Shown here one piece after another: positions 27,313 through 37,210 of a stretch of DNA of 64,000 nt. Every line of letters begins with the position of its first letter. The first letter of the stretch is position 1. Below the pieces are notes generated by a model. The model was not told the DNA's origin and searched no databases. It was given only the letters and a program-made list of their open reading frames with translations. Where the stretch lies: contig JAAWAM010000009.1 of NCBI GenBank assembly GCA_022792135.1, positions 1 through 64,000 on the forward strand, written 5' to 3'. This stretch comes from Clostridia bacterium (lineage in GTDB: Bacteria; Bacillota; Clostridia; TANB77; CAG-508). Both the position numbers and the translations under genes were made by a program.

Positions 27313-29512
27313 ATTTTTTTCTTCTTACTTCATATACACTTTCTACTTTTCGAATGACTTTGATGGCTTTGTTTAATTCGTCTAAACTTTCTACTTCTAA
27401 TGTAATATCGATAATGGCAATTTTTTCTTTGGTGGTTTTGGTATTTACGCCTAATATTTTAGCCTTGGTAGTTCCAATTTCTTTTAAGATATCTAACAAT
27501 AAACCTGTTCTATCATTTGCATTCACTTGGATATCTACTTGATAAGATGCTTTTTCTTCTTGATACCATTGTACCTCTATCATCCTATTTTCTTCTGATA
27601 ATAGGTCATGGATATTGGTACAGTCTTTTCTATGAACTGATACCCCTCTTCCTTTTGTGATGTATCCTACAATTTCATCTCCTGGAAGGGGATTGCAACA
27701 TTTTGATAATTTGACTAAACAGTTGTCAATTCCTTTTACAATAATTCCTGAATTAGATGGTTTCGGTTTTGGTCTTTGGTTCTTTGCTTTGGCTAATTCT
27801 TGTATTTTGGCTTCGATTTCTTCTTCTTGATGTTCTTTTCTATATTCTTGTAACATTCTTGCAATAATTTTGACTGGAGAATTTGCTCCAAACCCGACTG
27901 CTGCATACATTTCCTCTAAGTTCTTATATTTATATTTATCCATCATAGGTTCCAAATATTCTGGTTTAAATAGAGCAGAATGGCTTAATCCAATTCTTTT
28001 TAATTCTTTTTCAATGAGTTCTTTTCCTTTTTCAATATTTTCTGCTTTTTGTGCTTTTTTGAACCAACTTCTAATTTTGTTTTTAGCACTCGAACTTTTG
28101 ATAAATTTAAGCCAGTCTTGACTTGGTCCTTTGGAGTTATCTGCTGTTATGATTTCTACGATGTCTCCACTTTTTAATGGTGTGATAATTGGCATCATTT
28201 TACTATTAATCTTACAACCTGTCATATGATGTCCAATTTCAGCATGGATGTTATAGGCAAAGTCAATTGGTGTTGCTCCCCTTGGCAATACTTTAATGGC
28301 TCCTTTTGGCGTAAATACATAAACTTCATCCTCAAATAATTCTGTTTTTAAGGTGTCTAAAAATTCCTGTGGGTCTTGCATTTCTTTTTGCCATTCTAAA
28401 GTCTCTCGTAGCCAAGCTAACTTGTCTCCTTCTACTTTTACCGATTGTTTTTTTCCAAAATAGCTTTGCTCTTTATAAGCCCAGTGGGCTGCAATACCAA
28501 ATTCTGCGATTCGGTGCATTTCCCATGTACGAATTTGTACCTCAAATGGAGTCCCCTTTTCTCCTAATAGTGTTGTATGAATCGATTGATACATATTGGG
28601 TTTTGGTACTGCTATATAGTCTTTGAATCGTCCAGGCATAGGATTGTATAATTCATGTACCACTCCTAATGCCGCATAACAGTCTTTGACAGAGTTGACT
28701 AAAATTCTAAGAGCAAACAGATCATAAATTTGGTCTAAGGTTTTATTGTCTCGTTTCATTTTTTTATGAATACTATATAAGTGCTTTGCTCTTCCTGTTA
28801 CTTCTGCTTCTATTTTTTGTTTTTTTAAAGCAACTCGAATATCCTCCATAATCTTTTCAATAAATCTTAGTCTTTCGTCTCTTTTCTTATTAATTCCTTC
28901 TACTAATTCATGGTATTCTTCTGGATGTAAATATTTAAAGGCTAAGTCTTCTAATTCCCATTTTAAAGAATATAAACCCAAACGATTAGCAAGTGGTGCA
29001 TATAGTTCCATTGTTTCTTTGGCATTGGCAATTTGTCTATCTCTTTTTAAATGTTTTAGGGTTCTCATATTATGAAGTCTATCTGCTAATTTAATTAAAA
29101 TCACGCGAATGTCTTTTCCCATGGCAAGAAACATTTTTCGATAGTCTTCTACTTGTTGTTCTTCAACAGAGGCAAAAGAAATATTACTAAGTTTGGTAAC
29201 TCCTGCTACCATATCTGATATTTCTTGTCCAAATTCTTTTGTGATATCATTTTGTGTTACTTCTGTATCTTCTACTACATCGTGTAAAAGGGCTGCACAG
29301 ATGGTACTATCATCTAATCCTATGTCTGCTAAAATATAAGCAACATTAAGAGGATGAATGATATAAGGTTCACCAGAACGTCTACATTGATCTCCATGGT
29401 GATTTTTTGCATAGTGATAGGCTCTTAGGATTAATTTGTGATCCACTCTTCTTGTATGTTGTTTTCTTTTTAAAATGATATCTTGTATGGTTATTTCTTT
29501 CGTTTCTTGCAT
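27311..29512 (-). CDS. relA: Bifunctional (p)ppGpp synthetase/hydrolase
   Basis: A 733-residue RelA/SpoT homolog. The hydrolase HD domain (about 25-180) has LLHDVVEDTEVTQNDI and ILIKLADRLHNMRTL. The synthetase domain (about 240-350) has YNPMPGRFKDYIAVPKPN. TGS (about 395-455, VFTPKGAIKVLPRGATPIDF), a zinc-finger-like segment with KCCNPLPGD, and a C-terminal ACT domain follow. Both active sites look intact, so it should make and break the stringent alarmone, which is relevant to how the cell handles hungry codons. Confidence 0.95.
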   Translation of the reverse strand: MQETKEITIQDIILKRKQHTRRVDHKLILRAYHYAKNHHGDQCRRSGEPYIIHPLNVAYILADIGLDDSTICAALLHDVVEDTEVTQNDITKEFGQEISDMVAGVTKLSNISFASVEEQQVEDYRKMFLAMGKDIRVILIKLADRLHNMRTLKHLKRDRQIANAKETMELYAPLANRLGLYSLKWELEDLAFKYLHPEEYHELVEGINKKRDERLRFIEKIMEDIRVALKKQKIEAEVTGRAKHLYSIHKKMKRDNKTLDQIYDLFALRILVNSVKDCYAALGVVHELYNPMPGRFKDYIAVPKPNMYQSIHTTLLGEKGTPFEVQIRTWEMHRIAEFGIAAHWAYKEQSYFGKKQSVKVEGDKLAWLRETLEWQKEMQDPQEFLDTLKTELFEDEVYVFTPKGAIKVLPRGATPIDFAYNIHAEIGHHMTGCKINSKMMPIITPLKSGDIVEIITADNSKGPSQDWLKFIKSSSAKNKIRSWFKKAQKAENIEKGKELIEKELKRIGLSHSALFKPEYLEPMMDKYKYKNLEEMYAAVGFGANSPVKIIARMLQEYRKEHQEEEIEAKIQELAKAKNQRPKPKPSNSGIIVKGIDNCLVKLSKCCNPLPGDEIVGYITKGRGVSVHRKDCTNIHDLLSEENRMIEVQWYQEEKASYQVDIQVNANDRTGLLLDILKEIGTTKAKILGVNTKTTKEKIAIIDITLEVESLDELNKAIKVIRKVESVYEVRRKK

Positions 29513-29526
29513 ATTCTACACCCCTT

Positions 29527-31219
29527 TTATATAGATTTCATCATATCTTTGATATTAATTTGTAAACTGTCAACTCCGCCCAAAGTTATTAATTTCTAGC
29601 ACTCCTGCTACATCAACTTTATCTCCAATTCTATATTCTTCTGCTAAATACCCTATATTAAATCCTATGGCATTGATCATGCTGTTTTTGTCTTGTAAGG
29701 TTAATTTTAAATGTTTTCCTTCTGATAAAGCTCGAATGGAGTTTATTTTTAGATTTTTAAAAGCAAATATCGGCATTTTATTGGCTTCTCCAAATGGTTC
29801 TAGCTGTTTTATGCTTTCTACCATTTCTTTGCTAATATCACTTAAATTGATTTTGGCATCAATTTGGATGATTGGCATAATTTCCTCAATATGATTTTGA
29901 ATAGCAATCTCTTCTAATTGTTTTCGAAATGCTTCTAGCTTGTCCTTTTTTACGGTAATTCCAACTGCCATACTATGACCACCAAATTTTTCAATGGTGT
30001 CTAAGCATTTCATTAAAGCATCATGTAAATCAAATCCTGGTATACTTCTCCCAGAACCTTTTCCTACTCCATCTTCTTCAAAACTTAGTAAAATACTTGG
30101 TTTAAAATATAGGTCTGTAATTTTGGAAGAAACAATTCCAATAACACCATGATGCCAATTTTCTCCTCCTACAATGATGGCTTTCTTTTCATTTAAATGT
30201 TCTTTTTCTATTTTTTCGACTGCACTTTCTAAAATATTTTTTTCTGTTTCTTGTCTTTGGCGGTTATGTTCATTTAGTTTTTTCGTTAATTCATTTACTT
30301 GGTTTAGATTTTGAGATAAAAATAATTCTAATGCTTCTTCTGCTTTTCCCATTCTTCCACAAGCATTAATTCTAGGCGCTACTCCAAAAGAAATTGTGTT
30401 AGAATCTATTTTAGAATAACCAGACGCATTAATGATTGACCTTAATCCTATGTTTCTAGTTTGTTTCACTAACTTTAATCCTAATTTTGCTATGACTCTA
30501 TTTTCGTCTACTAAAGGGACAATATCAGAAATGGTTCCAATGCATACAATGTCTAAATATTTTAAATAGGCTTCTTCTTTTAGACCTAATCGAATCCCTA
30601 ATGCTTGTATTAGTTTAAAAACAACGCCTACACCTGCTAACTCTCGAAATGGATATTGGCTATCTTTTCTTTTATTATCAATTACTGCAATTGCTTTTGG
30701 TAATTCGCTTCCTGTTTCGTGATGGTCGGTTACAATGGTTTGAATTCCTAATGAATTGGCATATTCTATTTCCTCTCTTCCTGAGATTCCACAGTCTACG
30801 GTAATCATTAGCTGGCACCCTTCTTTTGCGATTTTGTCTATTGCTTTTTGATTGAGCCCATAACCTTCTTCTAATCGATTTGGTATATAAAAACTAGTTT
30901 CCAATCCTACATCTTTTAAAAAACTTTTTAAAACCGTTATGCTAGTGATACCGTCTACATCATAGTCTCCATAGATGGTTACTTTTTCTTGATTTTTAAT
31001 TGCTTTTATGATTCTTTCTACTGCTATTTCCATATCGGTTATTAAAAATGGGTCATAAAAATCTTTTCTAGTTGGATTCAAAAATAATCTAATTTCCTCT
31101 TCTTTTATCCTATTTCGATTCACTAATATGGTAGCTAATAATTCATTTAGCTGATATTTCTCTTTGATTTGTTCTATTTTTTCTTTGTCTGTTTCATATA
31201 TTTGCCATTTTTTGTTCAT
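29527..31219 (-). CDS. recJ: Single-stranded-DNA exonuclease RecJ (one CGGA +1 recoding site near the end)
   Basis: 563 residues when read through CGGA at 29578-29575. DHH motifs VTIYGDYDVDGITS, MITVDCGISG and IVTDHHETGSELP and the DHHA1 domain with GVGKGSGRSIPGFDLHDAL are present. Three-letter reading ends two codons after CGG (INNFGRS). The +1 frame adds VDSLQINIKDMMKSI, giving a complete last OB strand as in other RecJ proteins (FNG-V...LQLNVKD type). It degrades single strands 5' to 3' in repair. Confidence 0.9.
29575..29578 (-). other. In-frame CGGA +1 recoding site in recJ
   Basis: The minus strand reads AAC TTT GGG CGGA GTT GAC AGT. Codon 548 is CGG. The unshifted frame meets TGA after one more codon, and the shifted frame adds 15 residues that fit the family's C terminus. 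Confidence 0.82.
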
Positions 31220-31339
31220 ATCCCTCTCCTAAATCTAAATTTTCTATTATTGTATAACATTTCGTCTTTTTTTTAAAGAGTTTTCTTATAATTTCCAAAA
31301 CTTTTCCGTTCCAAATGGTTAGCTCTTTATATTTTTATT

Positions 31340-31364
31340 TGTTGTATCTCTAGTAGATACAACA
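31340..31364. promoter_or_regulatory. 10-bp inverted repeat upstream of the Xre gene (probable operator)
   Basis: TGTTGTATCT-CTAGT-AGATACAACA is a perfect inverted repeat in the divergent space between recJ and the Xre gene. It is a good size for a dimeric HTH regulator. It is 60 bases before the Xre start and could also act on recJ. Confidence 0.55.
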
Positions 31365-31423
31365 CTTTCCTTTTTTCTTATAAAATTTAAATACATAACT
31401 TAAAAGAAGAAAGGAATTATAAA

Positions 31424-31699
31424 ATGTATCAATGTAATAAATATAATGACAAATTAAATGTTTCTAGTCGAAAAATTAGAGAATTAAGAGAAAAAAATAA
31501 ATTATCCTTAACCGGTCTTTCTACCAAACTCGCTCTCATGGGAATTGATATTTCCAAACCTTCCTTACACAAATTAGAAACTGGTAAAAGAATTCTAAAA
31601 GATTATGAACTTTATGCTTTATCTCATGTTTTTAAGGTTCCTATTGAAGAATTATTAAATGATTTTATTTCAGAATTAAAAGACGAAGATGTTGTCTAA
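31424..31699 (+). CDS. Xre-family HTH regulator
   Basis: A 91-residue protein with one Cro/CI-type helix-turn-helix (about 15-75: KIRELREKNKLSLTGLSTKL, ISKPSLHKLETGKRIL). AGAAAGGAA precedes the ATG. No sensor domain. It starts a plus-strand island of four genes and may control it (inferred). Confidence 0.8.
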   Translation: MYQCNKYNDKLNVSSRKIRELREKNKLSLTGLSTKLALMGIDISKPSLHKLETGKRILKDYELYALSHVFKVPIEELLNDFISELKDEDVV

Positions 31700-31848
31700 T
31701 TTTTATCAAAATTTCTTTCTTATTATAGTTATCTCTATTATTTAACTTCTAATAAAATAAATACTCTACAGTTCGTTTTTTATTTTATTTCATCTTTTCT
31801 AACATTTATCTTTCTAAAATCGTCATTATTTTTAAAAAAGTTACTTTT

Positions 31849-31877
31849 TTGACTTGAATTTCTTTTGCTTTTAGTAT
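31849..31877 (+). promoter_or_regulatory. Promoter of the DUF4912 gene
   Basis: TTGACT (31849-31854), 17 bases, TAGTAT (31872-31877), then GGAGG before the ATG at 31922. Confidence 0.6.
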
Positions 31878-31921
31878 AAGATAGGAAAGAAAGTAAGAGA
31901 GATTACTGAAGGAGGAAAAAA

Positions 31922-32704
31922 ATGCCAAGAAAAACAAAAGAACAAGCAAAATTAACAACAAAAGAAAAAGGAGAAAAAAAGAAAACTACCACTACCAAAA
32001 AAACAGAAGCTACCAAAAAGAAAACTTCTACTGCTAAAAAAACAACCACTAAAACTGCAACTACTAAAACGACCAAAAAGAAAAACACTAACACACGAAA
32101 AAAAACAACCACAAAAAAAGCACCCAAAAAACAAATCGAAATTGTGGAATATTATGACCTACCTTATCGCTACAATCAAACTATTGTAAAGGTTTTAGCC
32201 CAAACCCCTACTCATTTATTCATTTATTGGGATATTTCTGACGAAGATAGGAAAAACTTTGAAAAACAATATGGAGAAAATTTCTTTCACACCACAAAAC
32301 CAATCTTAATGGTTTATAACGATACCATGGGTTATCAATTTGAAGTAGAAATTAACGACTTTGCTAACAGTTGGTATTTACACGTTCCTGATAGCAAATG
32401 TAATTATCGAATCGAACTTGGTAGACGTCCTATTACCAAAAATGAAAAATTAAATGTAGATTATGTCTATATTTCCACCTCAAATGAAATCGAATCACCA
32501 AATGATAAAATATTATTTGACCATAACCAAAAAATGGTCTATTTTAGAGATGTAAAAACTGGTGCCCAAACCGAAAAATCCCTTCCAAAACTTTCTTTTA
32601 TTCGAAATATGGGAAAAATTTATAATATTTACGATTTCTATCAAACCATCTATCAAAATGAAAACGTTGGAAAAATTTTCGATGCTTCCAATCCAACTTC
32701 TTAA
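31922..32704 (+). CDS. DUF4912 protein with a long Lys/Thr-rich N terminus
   Basis: 260 residues. Residues 1-75 are nearly all Lys, Thr and Ala (repeats of the TKKT/KKTT kind) and are probably disordered and strongly basic. The remainder is a DUF4912 domain (YNQTIVKVLAQTPTHLFIYW, DRKNFEKQYGENFF, SWYLHVPDSKCNYRIELG). In other bacteria DUF4912 genes neighbour GH57/DUF1957 glucan enzymes, as here. The DUF4912 domain looks like a carbohydrate-binding beta-sandwich. The basic tail may bind nucleic acid or polyanions (inferred). Confidence 0.75.
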   Translation: MPRKTKEQAKLTTKEKGEKKKTTTTKKTEATKKKTSTAKKTTTKTATTKTTKKKNTNTRKKTTTKKAPKKQIEIVEYYDLPYRYNQTIVKVLAQTPTHLFIYWDISDEDRKNFEKQYGENFFHTTKPILMVYNDTMGYQFEVEINDFANSWYLHVPDSKCNYRIELGRRPITKNEKLNVDYVYISTSNEIESPNDKILFDHNQKMVYFRDVKTGAQTEKSLPKLSFIRNMGKIYNIYDFYQTIYQNENVGKIFDASNPTS

Positions 32705-32790
32705 AACGAGACACTAAGGACAGTTAAACGTGTCTCATTTTAATTCGAATACCAAAAATATAAGAAACACTTTTAACTGTCTTAGTGTTT
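32703..32790 (+). promoter_or_regulatory. Leader with mutually exclusive hairpins before the GH57 gene
   Basis: Hairpin 1: AAAACGAGACAC (32703-32714) with GTGTCTCATTTT (32730-32741). Hairpin 2: 32711-32728 with 32771-32788 (17 pairs, one bulged G). Hairpin 3: AAACAC with GTGTTT (32765-32790). Hairpin 2 competes with both others, so the region could switch between forms. No known riboswitch is recognised. Confidence 0.45.
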
Positions 32791-32813
32791 CAAATTTAAC
32801 AAAGGAGAATATC

Positions 32814-34400
32814 ATGCAAGAAAAAAAAGGATATGTAAGTTTTGTACTTCATGCTCACCTTCCTTTTATCCATCATCCTGAAAGTGATGACTATTTAGAG
32901 GAATCTTGGTTGTATGAAGCAATTTCAGAAACCTATCTACCATTACTCATAAATTTTCAAAAACTAGTAGCAGAAGGCGTTAATTTTAGAATTACCATGT
33001 CTATGACTCCTCCTCTACTTTCTATGTTGGATAATAAATTATTACAAAGAAAATACATAAAATATTTAAAAAAGTTAATTGAATTATCAAAAAAAGAAAT
33101 CAAAAGAACAGCTGGTGATGAACGACTAAATAAACTTTCCCACTATTATTTTGACCGTTATTCAAATGATTTACATTTGTTTCAAGACGTGTACAAATGT
33201 AATTTAATTGAAGCTTTCAAACATTTTCAAGATATAGGAGTATTAGAAATTATCACTTGTGGTGCAACACATGGGTATTTCCCGATTCTTTATGTCAATG
33301 AAAAAACAGTCAAAGCACAAATTGCTGTTGGTGTTCAAACTTATGAAAGATACTTTGGAAGAAAACCTCGTGGTATTTGGCTACCAGAATGTGGCTATGT
33401 TCCAGAAGCCGATAAATACTTAAAAGAATTTGGAATTGATTATATTATTACCGAATCTCATGGTATTTTATATGCTAATCCTACTCCTGTATATGGTACT
33501 TTTGCTCCTATTGTATCCCCAGAAGGTGTCATTGCTTTTGGACGCGACATTGAATCATCTAGACAAGTTTGGAGTTCCATTGATGGCTACCCTGGTGATT
33601 TTAATTATCGTGAATTTTATCGTGATATTGGCTATGAAGCTGATTATGATTATATAAAACCATATATCGCTCATAACGGAGTTAGAGTTCATACAGGAAT
33701 TAAATACTATAGAATTACAGGAAAAACAGAATTCAAAGACTATTATAATGTACAATGGGCAAAAGATTCTGCCGAAAAACAAGCAGGTCACTTTTTAGAT
33801 TCCAGAACCAATCAAATTCATCATCTTTCTCAATATATGGACACTCCCCCAATCGTCTTATGTCCTTATGATGCTGAACTTTATGGGCATTGGTGGTATG
33901 AAGGACCTTATTGGCTATACATTTTATTTAAAAAGATTTATTATGATGATTGTAACTTTGAGTTAATTACACCATCTGAATATATTGACCAATATCCAAA
34001 TATGCAAATTGCCTCTCCTTGTCGTTCAAGTTGGGGGGCTAATGGTTATAGTGAAGTTTGGTTAAACCCATCAAACGACTATGTTCATAGGCATTTACAC
34101 GTTGCTGGCGACAGAATGTGTGAATTGGCAAATCTTTATCCAAAAGCAAAAGGATTACAAAAAAAAGCATTAAATCAATGTGCTAGAGAACTTTTATTAG
34201 CACAAAGTAGTGATTGGTTATTTATTATTACCAATGGAACCATGGTAGATTATGCCAAAAAAAGGATTAAAGACCATATTGGAAGATTTACAAAATTATA
34301 TGAACAAATTAAACAAAACCATATTGATGAAGATTTTTTGAAAGATATTTCTAAAAAAGACTGTGTTTTTCCTGATATTGATTATAAAATCTATTTATAA
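32814..34400 (+). CDS. GH57 (DUF1957) 1,4-alpha-glucan branching-type enzyme
   Basis: 528 residues from the ATG at 32814, which has AAAGGAG at 32801-32807; the frame from 32730 crosses the leader hairpins. GH57 signatures: VLHAHLPFIHHPES at the N terminus, the probable nucleophile glutamate in GIWLPECGY, and the acid aspartate region CPYDAELYGHWWYEGPYWL. DUF1957 and a C-terminal helical region follow. It makes alpha-1,6 branches in glycogen-like polymers or is a related amylase. No other glycogen genes are in the window. Confidence 0.85.
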   Translation: MQEKKGYVSFVLHAHLPFIHHPESDDYLEESWLYEAISETYLPLLINFQKLVAEGVNFRITMSMTPPLLSMLDNKLLQRKYIKYLKKLIELSKKEIKRTAGDERLNKLSHYYFDRYSNDLHLFQDVYKCNLIEAFKHFQDIGVLEIITCGATHGYFPILYVNEKTVKAQIAVGVQTYERYFGRKPRGIWLPECGYVPEADKYLKEFGIDYIITESHGILYANPTPVYGTFAPIVSPEGVIAFGRDIESSRQVWSSIDGYPGDFNYREFYRDIGYEADYDYIKPYIAHNGVRVHTGIKYYRITGKTEFKDYYNVQWAKDSAEKQAGHFLDSRTNQIHHLSQYMDTPPIVLCPYDAELYGHWWYEGPYWLYILFKKIYYDDCNFELITPSEYIDQYPNMQIASPCRSSWGANGYSEVWLNPSNDYVHRHLHVAGDRMCELANLYPKAKGLQKKALNQCARELLLAQSSDWLFIITNGTMVDYAKKRIKDHIGRFTKLYEQIKQNHIDEDFLKDISKKDCVFPDIDYKIYL

Positions 34401-34408
34401 ATTAAAAC

Positions 34409-34453
34409 CAAAAAAGATATCATAACATTTTTGTTAACTGATATCTTTTTTTA
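34409..34453 (+). terminator. Terminator after the GH57 gene
   Basis: AAAAAGATATCA (34411-34422) pairs perfectly with TGATATCTTTTT (34439-34450), ending in a run of seven T. Confidence 0.9.
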
Positions 34454-34565
34454 ATTAACAATCTTCTAAAAAGGACAATTTTCCAATTTATAAAATTAGC
34501 ATACTATAGTGTATAAGTTTTGAACATTTAGTAGATACTAATTTTATGGGAAGGGAGTTTTCTAG

Positions 34566-35435
34566 ATGAAATCATTATGTATAAAAACCAATCATTCGAA
34601 TCAATTAGAATATCTATTAAATGAATTAAAACATTTAGAGTTAGAAGAAGTTTGTTTTACCTGTAAACAATTTAAACATTATAAAAATATTATTATCCAT
34701 TATCGTGGTAATCATGATTCAATTTTTTTAAATAAAATAAGCTCTGCCCTATCTCTTCTAGTGATTGACGAACTAGAAGAACATTTTTTGAAAAGAATTC
34801 TACTTCAAAGTTATTTCTATTTTGATAGGAAAGAACGTAGTCAAATTCTAAATTTGTGTTTTGATATCAATGCAAATGATTTTTCAACTATTTTTGATCA
34901 GAAATTCAAAATTCTTACAAATTGCTTTTATCAGTTTCTTTCTGAACATAAGTCATTGGTATTAAATGGTTTTACGAATTTTAGAATAAAAGCTTATTTC
35001 GATCTTTTAGATGATATCGTAAATGAAGCTGTTAATAGTTTCATAATTGAAAAAGAATATTTGGAATTTATCTCTTTATTAAAATTGTACATTAATTCTC
35101 AAGGTAGTAACTGTGATATGGTTCACATGATTTATTCCAATTCGGAATCTATTTTATTAGACGAAAATAAGGAAATCATTATCCATTCAGATGATACTTT
35201 TAAAGCAAAATATTTAAGTGATATTAGTTTTTCCTCCAATGATTATACACTTAATTCCTTACTTACTCTTTTGCCTAAAAAAATATATATTCACTTAATA
35301 GATTCTTATATCGATGAATTTATTCATACTTTACAGGCTGTGTTTGAAAATAGAGTGCATATTTGCTCAGACTGTAATATTTGTAAACTTTATAAAAATG
35401 CGGAAAAAGCAAAAAGTCCTAATACGATTTATTAA
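34566..35435 (+). CDS. ytxC: YtxC-like sporulation protein
   Basis: A 289-residue protein resembling the YtxC family. The core segment VLNGFTNFRIKAYFDLLDDI, then NEAVNSFIIEKEYLEFISLL, matches the family's most conserved block, and the C terminus has a small CSDCNICKLY cysteine cluster. YtxC proteins are found in endospore formers and their biochemical role is unknown. GGAAGGGAG precedes the ATG. Confidence 0.75.
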   Translation: MKSLCIKTNHSNQLEYLLNELKHLELEEVCFTCKQFKHYKNIIIHYRGNHDSIFLNKISSALSLLVIDELEEHFLKRILLQSYFYFDRKERSQILNLCFDINANDFSTIFDQKFKILTNCFYQFLSEHKSLVLNGFTNFRIKAYFDLLDDIVNEAVNSFIIEKEYLEFISLLKLYINSQGSNCDMVHMIYSNSESILLDENKEIIIHSDDTFKAKYLSDISFSSNDYTLNSLLTLLPKKIYIHLIDSYIDEFIHTLQAVFENRVHICSDCNICKLYKNAEKAKSPNTIY

Positions 35436-35457
35436 TAGCAAATCGTATTGGGACTTT
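35413..35457. terminator. Bidirectional terminator between convergent genes
   Basis: An 18-bp stem with one G-U type mismatch (35413-35430 with 35440-35457) lies between the convergent ytxC gene and the DUF4878-like gene. It has T-rich flanks on both strands and overlaps the last ytxC codons. Confidence 0.85.
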
Positions 35458-35462
35458 AATTT

Positions 35463-36026
35463 CTAACTTAAAGAACGAATGGCTTCTTGCAAACCTGGCA
35501 ATAAAACTTCTTCTAATTCATCATTGGAAACTACTTTCCATTTTTCTTCTTCTTTTATGGCTTCAATTGTTTTGGTTATGGTTGTTGTTTGAACTTGTTC
35601 ACTTTTAAGTTCTTCTATGAAATAGTTCTCAATTTCTTTTTCTGTTGCACCAGAAAGATCTGCTTTTAATGCTTTTTGCATATAATTATTTACAATTGTT
35701 TTAAAGTCTTTATTGGTTACTTCTATTTCAACCTTTGCTTTCTCTGCCTCTTTTGTTACTTTTGTAACTTTCCAAGTCATTTTGTTAAATAATAATTTTT
35801 GTGTTTCTGCACCAAATTCTTCATCCTTTACTAAATCTTCTCCACTTATGAATTCTTGTGCTTTTGCAAAATCGCCTTCTCTTAAATTGGTTAGTAAACC
35901 ATCTACTGATTTTTTTGGATCACTTGATGTTACTATCATAACGGTTAATACTACTGCTATTACTAGTATTACCATTACCCCTATTAAGGTTGCTACCCAA
36001 GACATTTTTTTCTTTTTTTCGTTCAT
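35463..36026 (-). CDS. Membrane-anchored DUF4878/DUF5105-like protein
   Basis: 187 residues with one N-terminal helix (about 8-32) and an outside alpha/beta domain beginning SDPKKSVDGLLTNLREGDFAKAQEF, the pattern of DUF4878 and related NTF2-like lipoproteins. It lacks the lipobox cysteine, so it is a helix-anchored form. Function unknown. It ends at a terminator shared with ytxC. Confidence 0.55.
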   Translation of the reverse strand: MNEKKKKMSWVATLIGVMVILVIAVVLTVMIVTSSDPKKSVDGLLTNLREGDFAKAQEFISGEDLVKDEEFGAETQKLLFNKMTWKVTKVTKEAEKAKVEIEVTNKDFKTIVNNYMQKALKADLSGATEKEIENYFIEELKSEQVQTTTITKTIEAIKEEEKWKVVSNDELEEVLLPGLQEAIRSLS

Positions 36027-36145
36027 ATAAATTCTCTTCCCTTCTTACTTATATTATTACATTTCAATTATATCCTAACTCTTTCTTCTTTACAATGTTT
36101 TTCGATTTTTTCCGCCAAAAATTATGACTTTCGTTCTTTGTTTCT

Positions 36146-37132
36146 TTAAAGACTACGATTAATTCCTTGTGCTACAATATCTTTCATATTTTCTATTAAA
36201 TCATCAATTTCCTTTGGTGTTACAATTAAATTATAGTCTTTTGGTAACAAGGCCTCTTTAATCTCTTGATAGTTATCTTCTTGTTTTAATTGATTTAAAT
36301 AGTCATTGGATTTGGCTTCGTCTTGCAATTTTTGAATGAATAAGTCTAAACTATCATTTACTAATACGGCTGTTTCTACAACTGTAGGAATTCCAATAGC
36401 CACTACAGGAATTCCTAATGTCTTTTCACTAATTTCACTTCTGGTGTTTCCTACTCCAGCTCCTGGCACAATTCCTGTATCAGACAATTGTACTGTGCTA
36501 CTAATTCTTTCAATGCTTCTAGATGCTAAAGCATCAATTACAATCACTAATTTCGGATGAATATTGTCTACAATTCCTTTTAAAATCTCAACTGTTTCAA
36601 TTCCAGTTGTTCCTAATACACCTGGTGATATAGCACTTACCATTCTGGTTCCTTCTTCTACATATTGTGGTAAGTAGTTAATAATATGTCTGGTTACTTC
36701 TATCTCATTAATGACTTTTGGCCCTAGACTATCTGGCGTAACATATATATTTCCTAATCCTACTACTAAGACCTCTCCTTGTGAATCAATATGTGTATCC
36801 ACTATTTTTTTCAATTCATTAGACAAGGTATCTGCTGCTTTTGTAATGTCTTCCTCTTGTGCTATTTTTAATTTCTTCACATCAATTGTTACATACGTAC
36901 CAATTGGTTTTCCAATGGCTTTTTCACCGTTTTCATTTGTGATTTTTACTCGTTCTACTTTTATATTTTCATTGATTTCTTCTTTTTCACTTTCAATTCC
37001 ATCAATTTGTCCTTCTACTTGATTTGCTTTTTCATATAGTTCTCTTCTTTCTGACGCTAAATCTGTTCTAAAATTGAATGGTTGCATTGTATCTTGACTT
37101 TCAATCATTACATTTTTTTTCTCTTGATTCAT
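36146..37132 (-). CDS. gpr: Germination protease GPR
   Basis: A 328-residue GPR (peptidase A25). It begins with a self-cleaved propeptide ahead of the FRTDLASERRELYEKA region. ITNENGEKAIGKPIGTYVTI, VVGLGNIYVTPDSLGPKVI, IVIDALASRS and GTIVPGAGVG-like SDTGIVPGAGVGN follow. It degrades small acid-soluble spore proteins at germination. Its presence shows that the organism can form, or descends from formers of, endospores. RBS GGAGGG. Confidence 0.93.
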   Translation of the reverse strand: MNQEKKNVMIESQDTMQPFNFRTDLASERRELYEKANQVEGQIDGIESEKEEINENIKVERVKITNENGEKAIGKPIGTYVTIDVKKLKIAQEEDITKAADTLSNELKKIVDTHIDSQGEVLVVGLGNIYVTPDSLGPKVINEIEVTRHIINYLPQYVEEGTRMVSAISPGVLGTTGIETVEILKGIVDNIHPKLVIVIDALASRSIERISSTVQLSDTGIVPGAGVGNTRSEISEKTLGIPVVAIGIPTVVETAVLVNDSLDLFIQKLQDEAKSNDYLNQLKQEDNYQEIKEALLPKDYNLIVTPKEIDDLIENMKDIVAQGINRSL

Positions 37133-37210
37133 AATTATCCCTCCATTTTTTATTATTGTTCTAAAAAATGAAGTTTTTTATACTAAAAAATTTGAATATT
37201 ATTGAATCAT

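Noticed and set aside
31340..31364. Terminator for recJ or the Xre gene
   Set aside because: Both genes run away from this site, so it is in a divergent promoter region; operator is more likely.
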